A DNA stretch of 52,994 bases from Oligoflexales bacterium. Its GTDB lineage: Bacteria > Bdellovibrionota_B > Oligoflexia > Oligoflexales > Bog-1112. The DNA lies in contig JABSRF010000004.1 of NCBI GenBank assembly GCA_013215275.1, forward strand, positions 1 to 52,994. Direction: 5' to 3'. The translations under genes were made by a program, and so were the position numbers. This document shows positions 40,519 through 48,932 of this stretch, piece by piece. The first letter of the stretch is position 1, and the number at the start of each line of letters is the position of its first letter. Under the pieces are notes generated by a model. It was not told the origin of the DNA. It made no database searches and saw nothing but the letters and a program-made list of their open reading frames with translations.

Positions 40519-40873
40519 AGTATTGGTAATCGAAGATGATCCACATTTTGGTGACACTCTTAAAATGAAATTGGAGATGGATGAAGGTGTAAAGGTTGAC
40601 GTTTACAGAGATTTCGAAACGTTCGCGGAAAAAGTCACATCACCACATCAAGTAAAAGAATACTCATGTGCTCTAGTCGACTACCAATTTGGTCGCTACA
40701 ACGCTTATCATAAAGGGTCAGCAATCTATCTACGAGAAGACCTTCAGTTTAAAGGAAAAATTTACCTGTGGACGCTAGAAAAACTTGAAGATGTAAAAGG
40801 AAAAGAGGACTACGACGCAATACTTCCCAAAAAATTCTATTCATTTTCCGCTCTTGAGAGGTTTGACAGTTAA
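40511..40873 (+). CDS. stand-alone response-regulator receiver
   Basis: A 120-aa receiver-like protein: VLVIEDDPH supplies the acidic pair, CALVDYQFG the phospho-acceptor aspartate, LWTLE the T/S position and ILPKKF the lysine. There is no output domain. The alpha4-beta5 side is shorter than usual. It probably relays phosphate from the next gene to control the overlapping XRE protein by contact. Start ATG at 40511 is coupled to the XRE stop (ATGACTAG). Confidence 0.8.
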   Translation: MTRVLVIEDDPHFGDTLKMKLEMDEGVKVDVYRDFETFAEKVTSPHQVKEYSCALVDYQFGRYNAYHKGSAIYLREDLQFKGKIYLWTLEKLEDVKGKEDYDAILPKKFYSFSALERFDS

Positions 40874-40875
40874 AA

Positions 40876-42678
40876 ATGAAATTCCTGCTTGTGCTCATTT
40901 TTTTGATTTTCTCTACTAGTAGCTTTGGCGTAACAATCACCCAAAAAACGGAGGATTTAAAGCTATCCGATGATCTTAAGATTCATTTAACCTCGGATAA
41001 ATTAGAAATTGAGGATGTTGTAAAACTAAACCCTGGAGAGTTTTCTAAGTACGCGAGTGGTAAGAGCTTAGGGTTCACCCAAAAAGTTCTCTGGGGTAAA
41101 GTGCCAATTAAAAATCGATCAGGTATCGAAGACTGGTTTGTTTCACTTTATGTCAGCCATATCGGGAGTTTCAGACTATATAAAGTGCAAGGCAAAAACA
41201 TAGAACTTGTCGAGCATGTAGGAAGGGATATTGACGCTCGTACTAGAGCTGTTAATCTAAAATATCCTACTATTCCAGTTGCAATTTCTAAAGACTTTGA
41301 TGGGTACTTTTATATACGAGCGGAGTCCGAAAATAACTTGACCATTGACCTTGATTTAAGGCGGATAAATTCTCTAATCACACATATGCATAAGGACGTA
41401 ATTTTCCAAGGAATCTACTATGGCTTTCTTATTGGTCTAATGCTTTATGTTTTGAGTTTATGGATTTTTGCATCCGAGTCACTTTATGGAAGATATGGTC
41501 TCTATCTTTTCGCAATGGCTTTACTACAACTTGCTGTTACCCATGATGGTTCTACCTATTTATGGCCAGGAAAAATTACTTTTGATAAAACTCTTGAGAC
41601 TTTCTCGGGAGGTTTAATTTTCGTCACCATGGGCAACTTTTTAAGAGAGTTTTTTAAGGACTATTTACAAAAAATGCCCTCAGCTATCCCAACTAATGCA
41701 ATCAAAGCTGGTGGAATTGTTTGTCTGATTTCAATACTCTCATCAAATTATGTACTCAACATTGTTGGAACAATAATATTGGTTGCCTGCTTTTTCCCTG
41801 CAGTAACCTGGTTCCTCTTTAAGGCATGGAGATCAGGTATTAAACCAGCACTTTTTATGTGGATCGGCTGGGGTGCAATGTCTCTTGGAATGTACTACCA
41901 GATAGTCATGAAGTCGGGATTTTTTTCTCTTCCATACATATATAATTTCTTCCAAGTTACTTGCATCATTGATTTCATTTTGTTTACCGCATCTATTTCC
42001 CTAAGGATAAGAGACATAAATATAGAATTAGCAGAAAAAAAAAGCTCTTTGCAGCTATCCAAGGGGTTATCAGCTATAAGCGCCGGGATAGCACACGAAG
42101 CTAAAAAACCATTACAGGCCGTTTCCAACGTGCTAGATGAATTATTAGAAATATCTGATACTTCCAACGCCTACCTCAAAAGATTGTTGGATAGTTCTCG
42201 CAATAAACTAAATCATTCTGGAGCTATTTTTGATGATATTCTAAAAATTGGCAAGCCTGACATGAAATTTCAAGAATTGGAGATAAGAAGACTCATTGAG
42301 GATGCTATCAACCTGTCTAAAATTTCGTACACTCCAAAGCTTGAAATAGAAGATTTTTCTTTAAAATGCGACAAAGAAAAAACGATTCGAGCCTTCACCA
42401 TTTTGATCGATAATGCCTTCGAGCATGGTGCCAAAGATGGTGAACCTGTTTTGATTCGAACTTGTGCCAAGAACAAGAAAACTTTAGAGGTAATCAACTA
42501 TGGTGTTTATCTCGAAAAAGATGAAATAAGAACCATTTTTGAACCCTGGGTAACTAAAGGAGGTAATGGCCTAGGTCTTTACCTCTTTAGCTCAATTGTG
42601 AAATCCCATAATTGGGAAAACCGTTGCCATTCGAGTAAAAAGGACAACTTCGTGGCTATGATTTTGACATTCAATTAA
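40876..42678 (+). CDS. 7TMR-DISM sensor histidine kinase
   Basis: A 600-aa kinase. It has a signal peptide (1-18), a periplasmic 7TMR-DISMED2-like domain to about 165 (LWGKVPIKNRSG...WFVSLYVSHIGSFRLY), seven membrane helices to about 370, a HisKA-type phosphorylation helix (SAGIAHEAKKPLQAV) and an ATPase domain with N-box (IDNAFEHG) and G-box (TKGGNGLGLYLF). The H-box follows HExxKPL rather than the usual HELRNPL. DISM sensors sense carbohydrates or small ligands. It follows the receiver by 2 bp. Confidence 0.93.
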   Translation: MKFLLVLIFLIFSTSSFGVTITQKTEDLKLSDDLKIHLTSDKLEIEDVVKLNPGEFSKYASGKSLGFTQKVLWGKVPIKNRSGIEDWFVSLYVSHIGSFRLYKVQGKNIELVEHVGRDIDARTRAVNLKYPTIPVAISKDFDGYFYIRAESENNLTIDLDLRRINSLITHMHKDVIFQGIYYGFLIGLMLYVLSLWIFASESLYGRYGLYLFAMALLQLAVTHDGSTYLWPGKITFDKTLETFSGGLIFVTMGNFLREFFKDYLQKMPSAIPTNAIKAGGIVCLISILSSNYVLNIVGTIILVACFFPAVTWFLFKAWRSGIKPALFMWIGWGAMSLGMYYQIVMKSGFFSLPYIYNFFQVTCIIDFILFTASISLRIRDINIELAEKKSSLQLSKGLSAISAGIAHEAKKPLQAVSNVLDELLEISDTSNAYLKRLLDSSRNKLNHSGAIFDDILKIGKPDMKFQELEIRRLIEDAINLSKISYTPKLEIEDFSLKCDKEKTIRAFTILIDNAFEHGAKDGEPVLIRTCAKNKKTLEVINYGVYLEKDEIRTIFEPWVTKGGNGLGLYLFSSIVKSHNWENRCHSSKKDNFVAMILTFN

Positions 42679-42697
42679 CGATTTTTAGGATATACAG

Positions 42698-43423
42698 ATG
42701 AAAAATAAAACTTTATTTGCTATCTTCTTTACTTTTGTGTTTATTTTCATTGGGGGCTTTTCTTACATGTTTACGGGACGCACATCGACTAATCAAAAGT
42801 TTGTAATTTTAGATTTTGATGGGGTAATTGCCGATTCCTGGCAAATTGCTTTTGAGACTATGAATTCTTATTCTGAGGAGTTTGGTTTTTTGCCAATGTC
42901 ATTCGACGCGGCATCAGACCTAACAACAAAAGAGATATTTAAGGCTTATAATTTGGGTTTTTTCGCTCAGTTTAGGCTAGCTAGTAAAGTAAAGAGTGCT
43001 TTACATGAGAACATGAATAAGATCGATGTTTTCCCAGAATTTTTAGCTATCTGTAAAAGGCTTTCAGAACAGGGTATAGAGGTTGCCATTATAACATCTA
43101 ACTCCAAAGAGAATGTCGATAAGTTTTTTAGTCATAATAAGATTGATTTTATAAAAATAGTTCATAGTACCACATCAATTTTTGGTAAGGATTCCGCGAT
43201 AAAGTCATTTTTAAAAGAGTATGGAGTAAAAAAAGAGAACGCTATTTATGTTGGTGATGAAGTAAGAGACGTCACAGGCGCAAAGAAAGCTGGCATCCCC
43301 GTGATGGCAGTTACTTGGGGGTTCGATCCCCGCGCGAAGCTATTACAAGAGGGGCCAGATTATTTGGTGCATGATTCAAAACACGCGCAAATGATTTTAG
43401 AAAAATACTTTCAACTGAATTAA
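42698..43423 (+). CDS. membrane-anchored HAD-family phosphatase
   Basis: A 241-aa HAD hydrolase. Motif I is FVILDFDGVIADSW (DxD nucleophile pair), motif II IITSNS, motif III GKDSAIKSF and motif IV YVGDEVRDVTGAKKAG; the pattern is phosphoglycolate-phosphatase-like. Unusually, residues 1-28 (NKTLFAIFFTFVFIFIGGFSYMF) are a signal anchor, which would put the catalytic domain outside the cytoplasm or tether it to the membrane. It is the fourth gene of the two-component operon, with AGGATA before its ATG. Confidence 0.88.
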   Translation: MKNKTLFAIFFTFVFIFIGGFSYMFTGRTSTNQKFVILDFDGVIADSWQIAFETMNSYSEEFGFLPMSFDAASDLTTKEIFKAYNLGFFAQFRLASKVKSALHENMNKIDVFPEFLAICKRLSEQGIEVAIITSNSKENVDKFFSHNKIDFIKIVHSTTSIFGKDSAIKSFLKEYGVKKENAIYVGDEVRDVTGAKKAGIPVMAVTWGFDPRAKLLQEGPDYLVHDSKHAQMILEKYFQLN

Positions 43424-43451
43424 AAATACCGTTTATACTGAGAGGATATTT

Positions 43452-44534
43452 ATGTTTAAAATTTTTATTAAATCGTTCACTGCATTTTTTATTTTCTTCT
43501 GTCTTTATACTTCTGCTGATGCGGTTGAGTTTGAGCAAGCTAATAAGTTCATACAGGAATCAATTGATTCAAGTCATGAATTCGGCATCCAATCTTATGC
43601 ATCAGGTGATATTCTGTTCACTAAGCAAATAGAGCTTTCAAAGCTCAGAAATTTTGTTATCAAAGCTACTGGTAAAGACCTTATCAAGTACGATCTAGGT
43701 CCAGAGTCATTTTCATCTCTGATAGCCCTTCGTGTTTTGCATGATGTAGAGCACAAAGAACTGAATGATAAGCTGATAAAGCTTGGTTATACGCTTGCCA
43801 CGGCTGAATCTTTAGAATTGCCCAACAGAATTCATTTCTTTCACAATAACACCGATTTTGCTGCAGACATTGATGCAACATCAATTACTGCAGTTGCCCT
43901 TTATAAATCAGGTTTGATCTCTGATGATGAACTTATTCAATATGCTAAAGAAGTATTGAAAAGCAGACCAGAGGATGGTGATTATAAAGACCTTCTCCAG
44001 GTTTACTGGGAAGATGGAGCCGAGCCCAACCGAGGAATTAAGTTTGATCCGGTAGTAACGGCTAATGCTCTTTATCTTATCAAAACGGCTCAATCACTGG
44101 GGCTTGGTGTAGACGATCGAGTCATTGAAAAAAATATTAATTTCATAGTGAGCCATCTTCAGAGTGGAGAATACAAAAATGGGACAAGGTATTATCCACT
44201 GCCCGAGATATTTCTATATTTTTCATCACTGCTCTGTGATTTTAAGGAATTTTCAAAAGTCTTAAAACCTATGATTTTTGAAGCTATGTCTAGCTACCTT
44301 ACTTCAGAAGTCAGCCCTTTAGAAGCATCCCTCAGAATTTTAGTAGCTAAACAAGTAGATTTGGACGTTGATCTAAAACCACTTTCCCTGAGCCTACGTT
44401 CTTCTTTAACAAATCAAGGGTGGCAAGCTGGGCCATTTTTTAAGCTTGGTAAGAGTTCCATATTTTTTGGATCAAACACAATTACTTCAATATTTGGCCT
44501 TAAGGCAATTTACCTCTTAGATGAAAGAATTTGA
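43452..44534 (+). CDS. secreted protein, possible alpha/alpha-toroid (terpenoid-cyclase-like)
   Basis: A 360-aa protein with a signal peptide (FIKSFTAFFIFFCLYTSADA). The mature part is helical with pairs such as DFAADIDATSITAVALYKSGLISDDELIQYAKEVL and FDPVVTANALYLIKTAQSLGL, and ends NQGWQAGPFFKLGKSSIFFGSNTITSIFGLKAIYLL. This resembles the repeating helical hairpins of prenyltransferase/squalene-cyclase-like toroids. No DxDD catalytic motif is clear (ADIDATS is nearest), so enzymatic activity is uncertain. AGAGGA precedes the ATG. Confidence 0.55.
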   Translation: MFKIFIKSFTAFFIFFCLYTSADAVEFEQANKFIQESIDSSHEFGIQSYASGDILFTKQIELSKLRNFVIKATGKDLIKYDLGPESFSSLIALRVLHDVEHKELNDKLIKLGYTLATAESLELPNRIHFFHNNTDFAADIDATSITAVALYKSGLISDDELIQYAKEVLKSRPEDGDYKDLLQVYWEDGAEPNRGIKFDPVVTANALYLIKTAQSLGLGVDDRVIEKNINFIVSHLQSGEYKNGTRYYPLPEIFLYFSSLLCDFKEFSKVLKPMIFEAMSSYLTSEVSPLEASLRILVAKQVDLDVDLKPLSLSLRSSLTNQGWQAGPFFKLGKSSIFFGSNTITSIFGLKAIYLLDERI

Positions 44535-44535
44535 A

Positions 44536-45357
44536 ATGAGACACATTATAATAATAATTTCATTGTTGTTTTCTTCTGCCTCTTTTGCAGATTATCCGCT
44601 AAGTTTTAACAAAGCAGCCCCTCTACTACCTAAGCCTCATGGGAATGGTTATGCAAGTCATAGTTTTGATGATTCAACTAGTATATATGAAATTTCATCA
44701 ACTCATGCTGGCCCACAAGGAAGAATCTTAGATCTAGCATATCGAAACACAAGATTAAATAACGAAGGCCTAGACAAATTTGGTTTAACTCTTGGAGGAG
44801 TTATTCCTAATTCAAACGACGATTTGATAGCTTTTAAATCAATTATAGGTTTTGTTCATAGTAGAGGCTACTACGATCATACAGGGGAAATATTGGCAAC
44901 CTGGGTTAAAAATATAGGATCATATGACATTATTATACTAGGTGGCGGTTACAAATTCGTCTCAACTAAATTCAGTGATGCCTACCCTCTTATCGGTTAT
45001 AGAAGATATGTCAAAGGTAGATATAGTTTTGAAGCCATCCTTCCATCTCATGTTAAAGCAAGTCACGATCTCAATGACACCTTAGAAATTGGAGTTTTTT
45101 CTAATTTAGGTAGTGAACTAGTCTGTGTTGGTGAAAAAGAGATCTCGGACGGTGAATTACCCGATTCGGTTCTGGGCAAGTACCAAACTGTCAGAGTTGG
45201 TATTGAGTCAACTATTAAAGTTGCTGAAAACATAGAGTTTACTGCTAAATTTGGTCAATCCCTAGCTAGAAAGATAACTAAGGACGACAATAAGGTATCA
45301 AAGCTGGATGGTAATCAGAATTTCGCAGAAGTGGCTTTGAACGTATCTAAGTTTTAA
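44536..45357 (+). CDS. secreted outer-membrane beta-barrel-like protein
   Basis: A 273-aa protein from the ATG at 44536, directly after the toroid-gene stop (TGAAATG). MRHIIIIISLLFSSASFADY is a signal peptide; the rest alternates beta strands and turns (FGLTLGGVIPNSNDDLIAFKSIIGFVHSRGYYD, YDIIILGGGYKFVSTKFSDAYPLIGYRRYVKGRYSFEAILPSHV) and ends NFAEVALNVSKF, a terminal aromatic typical of barrels. No named family. It is the last operon gene and a probable surface partner of the secreted protein. Confidence 0.65.
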   Translation: MRHIIIIISLLFSSASFADYPLSFNKAAPLLPKPHGNGYASHSFDDSTSIYEISSTHAGPQGRILDLAYRNTRLNNEGLDKFGLTLGGVIPNSNDDLIAFKSIIGFVHSRGYYDHTGEILATWVKNIGSYDIIILGGGYKFVSTKFSDAYPLIGYRRYVKGRYSFEAILPSHVKASHDLNDTLEIGVFSNLGSELVCVGEKEISDGELPDSVLGKYQTVRVGIESTIKVAENIEFTAKFGQSLARKITKDDNKVSKLDGNQNFAEVALNVSKF

Positions 45358-45412
45358 GCTTCAGATAAACTCAAAGCCCCTTTCTTCCATTGGAGAAGTA
45401 AGTAAAAATTCA

Positions 45413-45967
45413 CTAAACCACATCAATCCCAAACAAAGTGGTAACTCGATCCTTTAGGCAGCCACAGGTTCTATCTCCAATAGATTCGAATAGAGCCTTG
45501 CAAATTATGCACTTGCGAATCTTAACTTCTATCGAATTTAGACCTGCTGCAGCCCTTGCTTCTTGAGTTTCACGAAGGGCAGCCTTATCTGGTTTGGATA
45601 GCTTTTTTATTGGCTGATGTTTTCCCTCTACATGGCTATACTCAGGCATATGAGAGCAAACATACTCCAAGATTCTTCTGCTAATAGCAGTCGCATATGC
45701 GTTTGATTCGTGTGTCTTAAATTCCTTCAAATTTGAGTATTTTTCGGCTGTTTCCTTGAGCTTTTCATCTGTCCATATTCGTTGTTTTGGCCTCACCATA
45801 TGAGAACAAACACTATCTAGAATATTAAGACGACTCGCATATTTATACGCCCCACTTGCCTTATTTTTGAACTCACCTATAGTTGAATACTTCAATGCTT
45901 CGATAGAAACAGCTTCTTTTGTCCATAGAAATTTCTGTTTATGTTGTTTGTTAGTTTCCATTTGCAT
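45413..45967 (-). CDS. CSHM-repeat DNA-binding-like protein, paralogue 1
   Basis: A 184-aa basic protein with two repeats of about 50 residues: WTKEAVSIEALKYSTIGEFKNKASGAYKYASRLNILDSVCSHM and WTDEKLKETAEKYSNLKEFKTHESNAYATAISRRILEYVCSHM. A C-terminal cysteine cluster (IRKCIICKALFESIGDRTCGC) may bind zinc. This module is found in phage and homing-endonuclease-associated proteins and is probably DNA-binding. A homologue lies at 46569-47123. Confidence 0.6.
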   Translation of the reverse strand: MQMETNKQHKQKFLWTKEAVSIEALKYSTIGEFKNKASGAYKYASRLNILDSVCSHMVRPKQRIWTDEKLKETAEKYSNLKEFKTHESNAYATAISRRILEYVCSHMPEYSHVEGKHQPIKKLSKPDKAALRETQEARAAAGLNSIEVKIRKCIICKALFESIGDRTCGCLKDRVTTLFGIDVV

Positions 45968-46045
45968 CACCGAGTCTTATAGGTTTCTAAATTACATTAA
46001 CTCTATAAACAGGTATATTAATCTGATTTTCAGTGATTTTTATGA

Positions 46046-46396
46046 TTAAATATGCTTCTTGACCACTTTCAAAAAATTTTCACTCGTAAACGGTTTCAAG
46101 ATAATCTCTAAAACATTAGTTCCATCTATTGCATCCCGCTTATCAGGGGGAACACCAGTGATTAAAATTAGCTTTGGAGTAATATTTTTTTCATTGAGAA
46201 TATTGAGGAACTTATACCCATCGATATAAGGCATTACAAGATCTAATATTACAAGGTCTGGCTTGTGAAGAAGAAGCAAAGACATTCCATCTTTTCCGTT
46301 ATCCGCAGACATTACGTCATATTCATTTTCCAATAATCCATTCAAAAAATTTAGCATTAATTTGTCGTCATCTATAACTAAAACTGATTTTTTCAT
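46046..46396 (-). CDS. single-domain response regulator (CheY-like)
   Basis: A 116-aa receiver: SVLVIDDDKLM (acidic pocket), DLVILDLVMPYIDG (phospho-acceptor aspartate), LILITG (T) and IILKPF (K), all in the usual places. No output domain. It lies between the two CSHM paralogues on the opposite strand from the two-component operon, so it may be a second receiver for the same kinase. No clear ribosome-binding site is seen before the ATG at 46396. Confidence 0.9.
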   Translation of the reverse strand: MKKSVLVIDDDKLMLNFLNGLLENEYDVMSADNGKDGMSLLLLHKPDLVILDLVMPYIDGYKFLNILNEKNITPKLILITGVPPDKRDAIDGTNVLEIILKPFTSENFLKVVKKHI

Positions 46397-46447
46397 ACCG
46401 ACTCGCAAAAGTTTGAAAGGAGTTGCTAGTCTTCATTATAGAACTTG

Positions 46448-46591
46448 TTGATTTTTAAGACCAGAGCGATCCAAGAGGCAATTGCGATCAAATCAAACTT
46501 CGGCGGAATTTCCAGTCACACTGATAAAGCAGCCAAACGTTATGAATCGCCGGACTTTGCATCAAAACTCAGATCACATCGAACCCAGTAA
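46448..46591 (+). pseudogene. possible 3' remnant of an unrecognised gene
   Basis: A 47-codon plus-strand frame (FKTRAIQEAIAIKSNFGGIS then SHTDKAAKRYESPDFASKLR and SHRTQ stop) reads like the end of a real protein and is more GC-rich than its surroundings. There is only a TTG start and it overlaps the downstream gene. I cannot name the parent family. It could be debris of an inserted element. Confidence 0.3.
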
Positions 46592-47123
46592 GCCTTGCCG
46601 TCGCAACTGATCCGCGAAAACAACCACATGACCTATCGCCAGTTGATTCAAACTCAATTTTGCAGTGCATACATTTTCTTATTTTAATTTCGATAGGCTT
46701 AGCCCCGATATTAATCCTGCTTCTATTAACAGCCTCTAACTCAGTACGAGACAATTTTGATAGCTTCTTAAATGGCTTCTTTCTTGGGTTTTGAAAGGTA
46801 TCCATATGCGAGCAAACTAACTCCAGCATCCCCTTTCTTTTTGCTGCATTATAGGCGTTAGAATCATTTTTTAAGAATTCTTGAGGGGTGCTAAATTGCT
46901 GTGCTACTTCTCTTAACGTATTTTCGTTCCACCTTCGATCTGGTAAAGGTGTTTTATCCATATGCGAGCATATTTTCTCCAGCATTTTATGCTTAGATGC
47001 ATAAGAATAAGCTCCAGAAGAGGATTCTCTAAAATGCCTTTTATGCTGATATTTTTGTGCTTCTTGTGTAACGGTATCTTCAGTCCATGATATTCTTTTT
47101 CTAGGGTGAGTATCCTTTTGCAT
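46569..47123 (-). CDS. CSHM-repeat DNA-binding-like protein, paralogue 2
   Basis: A 184-aa protein homologous to 45413-45967: repeats WTEDTVTQEAQKYQHKRHFRESSSGAYSYASKHKMLEKICSHM and WNENTLREVAQQFSTPQEFLKNDSNAYNAAKRKGMLELVCSHM, then IRKCMHCKIEFESTGDRSCGC. Repeat order and cysteine cluster agree with the paralogue, so the pair came by duplication or independent acquisition. Confidence 0.6.
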   Translation of the reverse strand: MQKDTHPRKRISWTEDTVTQEAQKYQHKRHFRESSSGAYSYASKHKMLEKICSHMDKTPLPDRRWNENTLREVAQQFSTPQEFLKNDSNAYNAAKRKGMLELVCSHMDTFQNPRKKPFKKLSKLSRTELEAVNRSRINIGAKPIEIKIRKCMHCKIEFESTGDRSCGCFRGSVATARLTGFDVI

Positions 47124-47218
47124 ATTTAAAACCACATTATTCTATTCGCAATTAATCCCATTAGTTCTGTAATTAGCAATAAATCAAGGCTCACTCAAGA
47201 GCCCAAAAAATGTATCGG

Positions 47219-48556
47219 TTAATCTGGAAAAGCATGTTTCCTTGGGGTTGTATTCCAGAAAGACAAAGCCCCCACCCCTCTTTTCATAGTCTCTTTTGCA
47301 AGCAACATGACAAGAGCTACGGCACTGAGCCTATAGAGAGCTTTTAAAACAAGGTGCATCCAATTTGTCTGGTATCTTTCCCCGAGCTCCGATTCAACCG
47401 CTGCTAACTTTGCACCTGCCTCATCCAAACTTTTCTTGGCTGGATCAAGGTGCTTAATCTTGTACCAGTTGTTGTGATAAACGTCAGAATTTTTATCTTC
47501 GTAACGAGCCTTCCTTTGCTCGTAATCGACCTTGGCAATATCGTAGGCTTCCGAAGCTGAGAAATGGATAGGATTTGCTCTCAGAGCCTCAGAAGCTAAA
47601 TCCCGCTGATTTGCTTGTGAGCCTGCCCATACGATAAGCACCTCGTAAGCAATTATTAACGCCGCGAATAATTTAGCCGAGCTCGACTTTGAAATCACGC
47701 TTAACGCCGAAAAGCCGATTGCCAGGCCGATTGCGCCGTAAGATGCTAACTCAGGGTTTGGGAACTTAAGTGATTGGTAGAGTGGTAGTGTTTGCTCCAC
47801 AACAAAGCAGCAAGCCAAGTATGCACAGTAGCCCAGGGCAAGGGCTGCTGGGAAGTTAGTTATAAATGCACCACCGTCTAACTGGGAGAGCTTTTGAAAA
47901 ATTCCTGTTAAAAAATCAGACTTACCTACAGTTACATTATCATCAACAGCGTCATTACTGCAAACCTTGGCTTGATTTCCTGCCGTATCCTTTGCTAGAT
48001 TATCGCCGTTAGCATTCGCGATCTCGCTAACGCTAGCCTGCTGCTCCAAGATCTTGGGTGCTGGAGCGGTGGGCTTAATACTTTCCCTTAAATCAACAAG
48101 ACAATCTCTTATCTCTAAAAGCAATTCGGCTTGATTTTGAATATTGTGGTTTTCGTTTACCTGATTGATACTTTCTTTGGAAGTATCCACAGACATTGGT
48201 TGCTCCAGGCAGTGGCTTTGGCTACTGCCGTTTGACTCATCACTTGCCACAGCGCCTGGGTTTGGTAAGCTTGGACTGTCGGATCTACTTAGCGTTTTTT
48301 CGATGGTCTGCTGCTCAGCTTTCGACGGTAGGGCAGCAGATTCGAACATAGAACTAACATTCCCAAACTGACTTTCTTTCTTCAATTGTCTTCTCCTCTT
48401 CTTTTGAGAATTGATACGATCCTTGTTTTGAGGATTGCTGCGATATGCACGATGATACTTCGCTTTTTTGGTTTGAGATTGCCCAGATAAATCAGGGGCA
48501 AATAGTCCACTCGCTTCCTCATCCCCATTGAATAGTCCTCCTTGTGCCATTGTCAT
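47219..48556 (-). CDS. large membrane protein co-translated with the replication protein
   Basis: A 445-aa protein from the ATG at 48556, which overlaps the primase stop (ATGA). The N-terminal 200 residues are polar and low-complexity (KYHRAYRSNPQNKDRINSQKKRRRQLKK is strongly basic). Membrane helices follow (about 250-340: AALALGYCAYLACCFVVEQ, ASYGAIGLAIGFSALSVI, LFAALIIAYEVLIVWAG) then a coiled coil and a last helix (LSAVALVMLLAK). No family is recognised. The basic N-terminus and membrane domain suggest tethering of replication or DNA to the membrane. Confidence 0.7.
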   Translation of the reverse strand: MTMAQGGLFNGDEEASGLFAPDLSGQSQTKKAKYHRAYRSNPQNKDRINSQKKRRRQLKKESQFGNVSSMFESAALPSKAEQQTIEKTLSRSDSPSLPNPGAVASDESNGSSQSHCLEQPMSVDTSKESINQVNENHNIQNQAELLLEIRDCLVDLRESIKPTAPAPKILEQQASVSEIANANGDNLAKDTAGNQAKVCSNDAVDDNVTVGKSDFLTGIFQKLSQLDGGAFITNFPAALALGYCAYLACCFVVEQTLPLYQSLKFPNPELASYGAIGLAIGFSALSVISKSSSAKLFAALIIAYEVLIVWAGSQANQRDLASEALRANPIHFSASEAYDIAKVDYEQRKARYEDKNSDVYHNNWYKIKHLDPAKKSLDEAGAKLAAVESELGERYQTNWMHLVLKALYRLSAVALVMLLAKETMKRGVGALSFWNTTPRKHAFPD

Positions 48557-48932
48557 TCGACTCCAGCCTCCAAACATGAAGTGAAAAATCTGTATGAATA
48601 ATTGCGCCTTCTAGCACAATACTTTGCGACTGCTTCTAGCTGCTCCCAAGGCCATGAATCCATCAGCCTCAAGAAACCAAATATGGATTTGGTATTGATT
48701 ATCCCTTGGCCCTTCTCGATTTGTGCCAATATCAACTGGTCAAATGCAGGTCCAACCTTTTGCGCCTTACGCCTGTAGGTAGAATTTAAGGACTTTGCTT
48801 TGTGCCACTGAGAGTTTGTGCCACCTTCAGTTTTTGTGCCTCTGCCCTTGAGTAGCTTGTACCCTCGGATGAATTGTGCCTTCTCGAAAAATTCTATGTT
48901 TGTGCCATCATCAACCACCTGGAGTTTGCGCC
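48542..48932 (+). repeat. cluster of TTGTGCC (GGCACAA) motifs inside the replication gene
   Basis: TTGTGCC starts at 48542, 48721, 48800, 48816, 48834, 48874 and 48900; the one-base variant TTGCGCC starts at 48602, 48760 and 48926. Seven exact 7-mers in under 400 bp is far more than expected, and they fall in different reading frames, so protein conservation does not explain them. GGCACAA is also the right half of the late elements at 9.5 and 21.1 kb. Candidate initiator-binding array or incompatibility locus. Confidence 0.6.
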
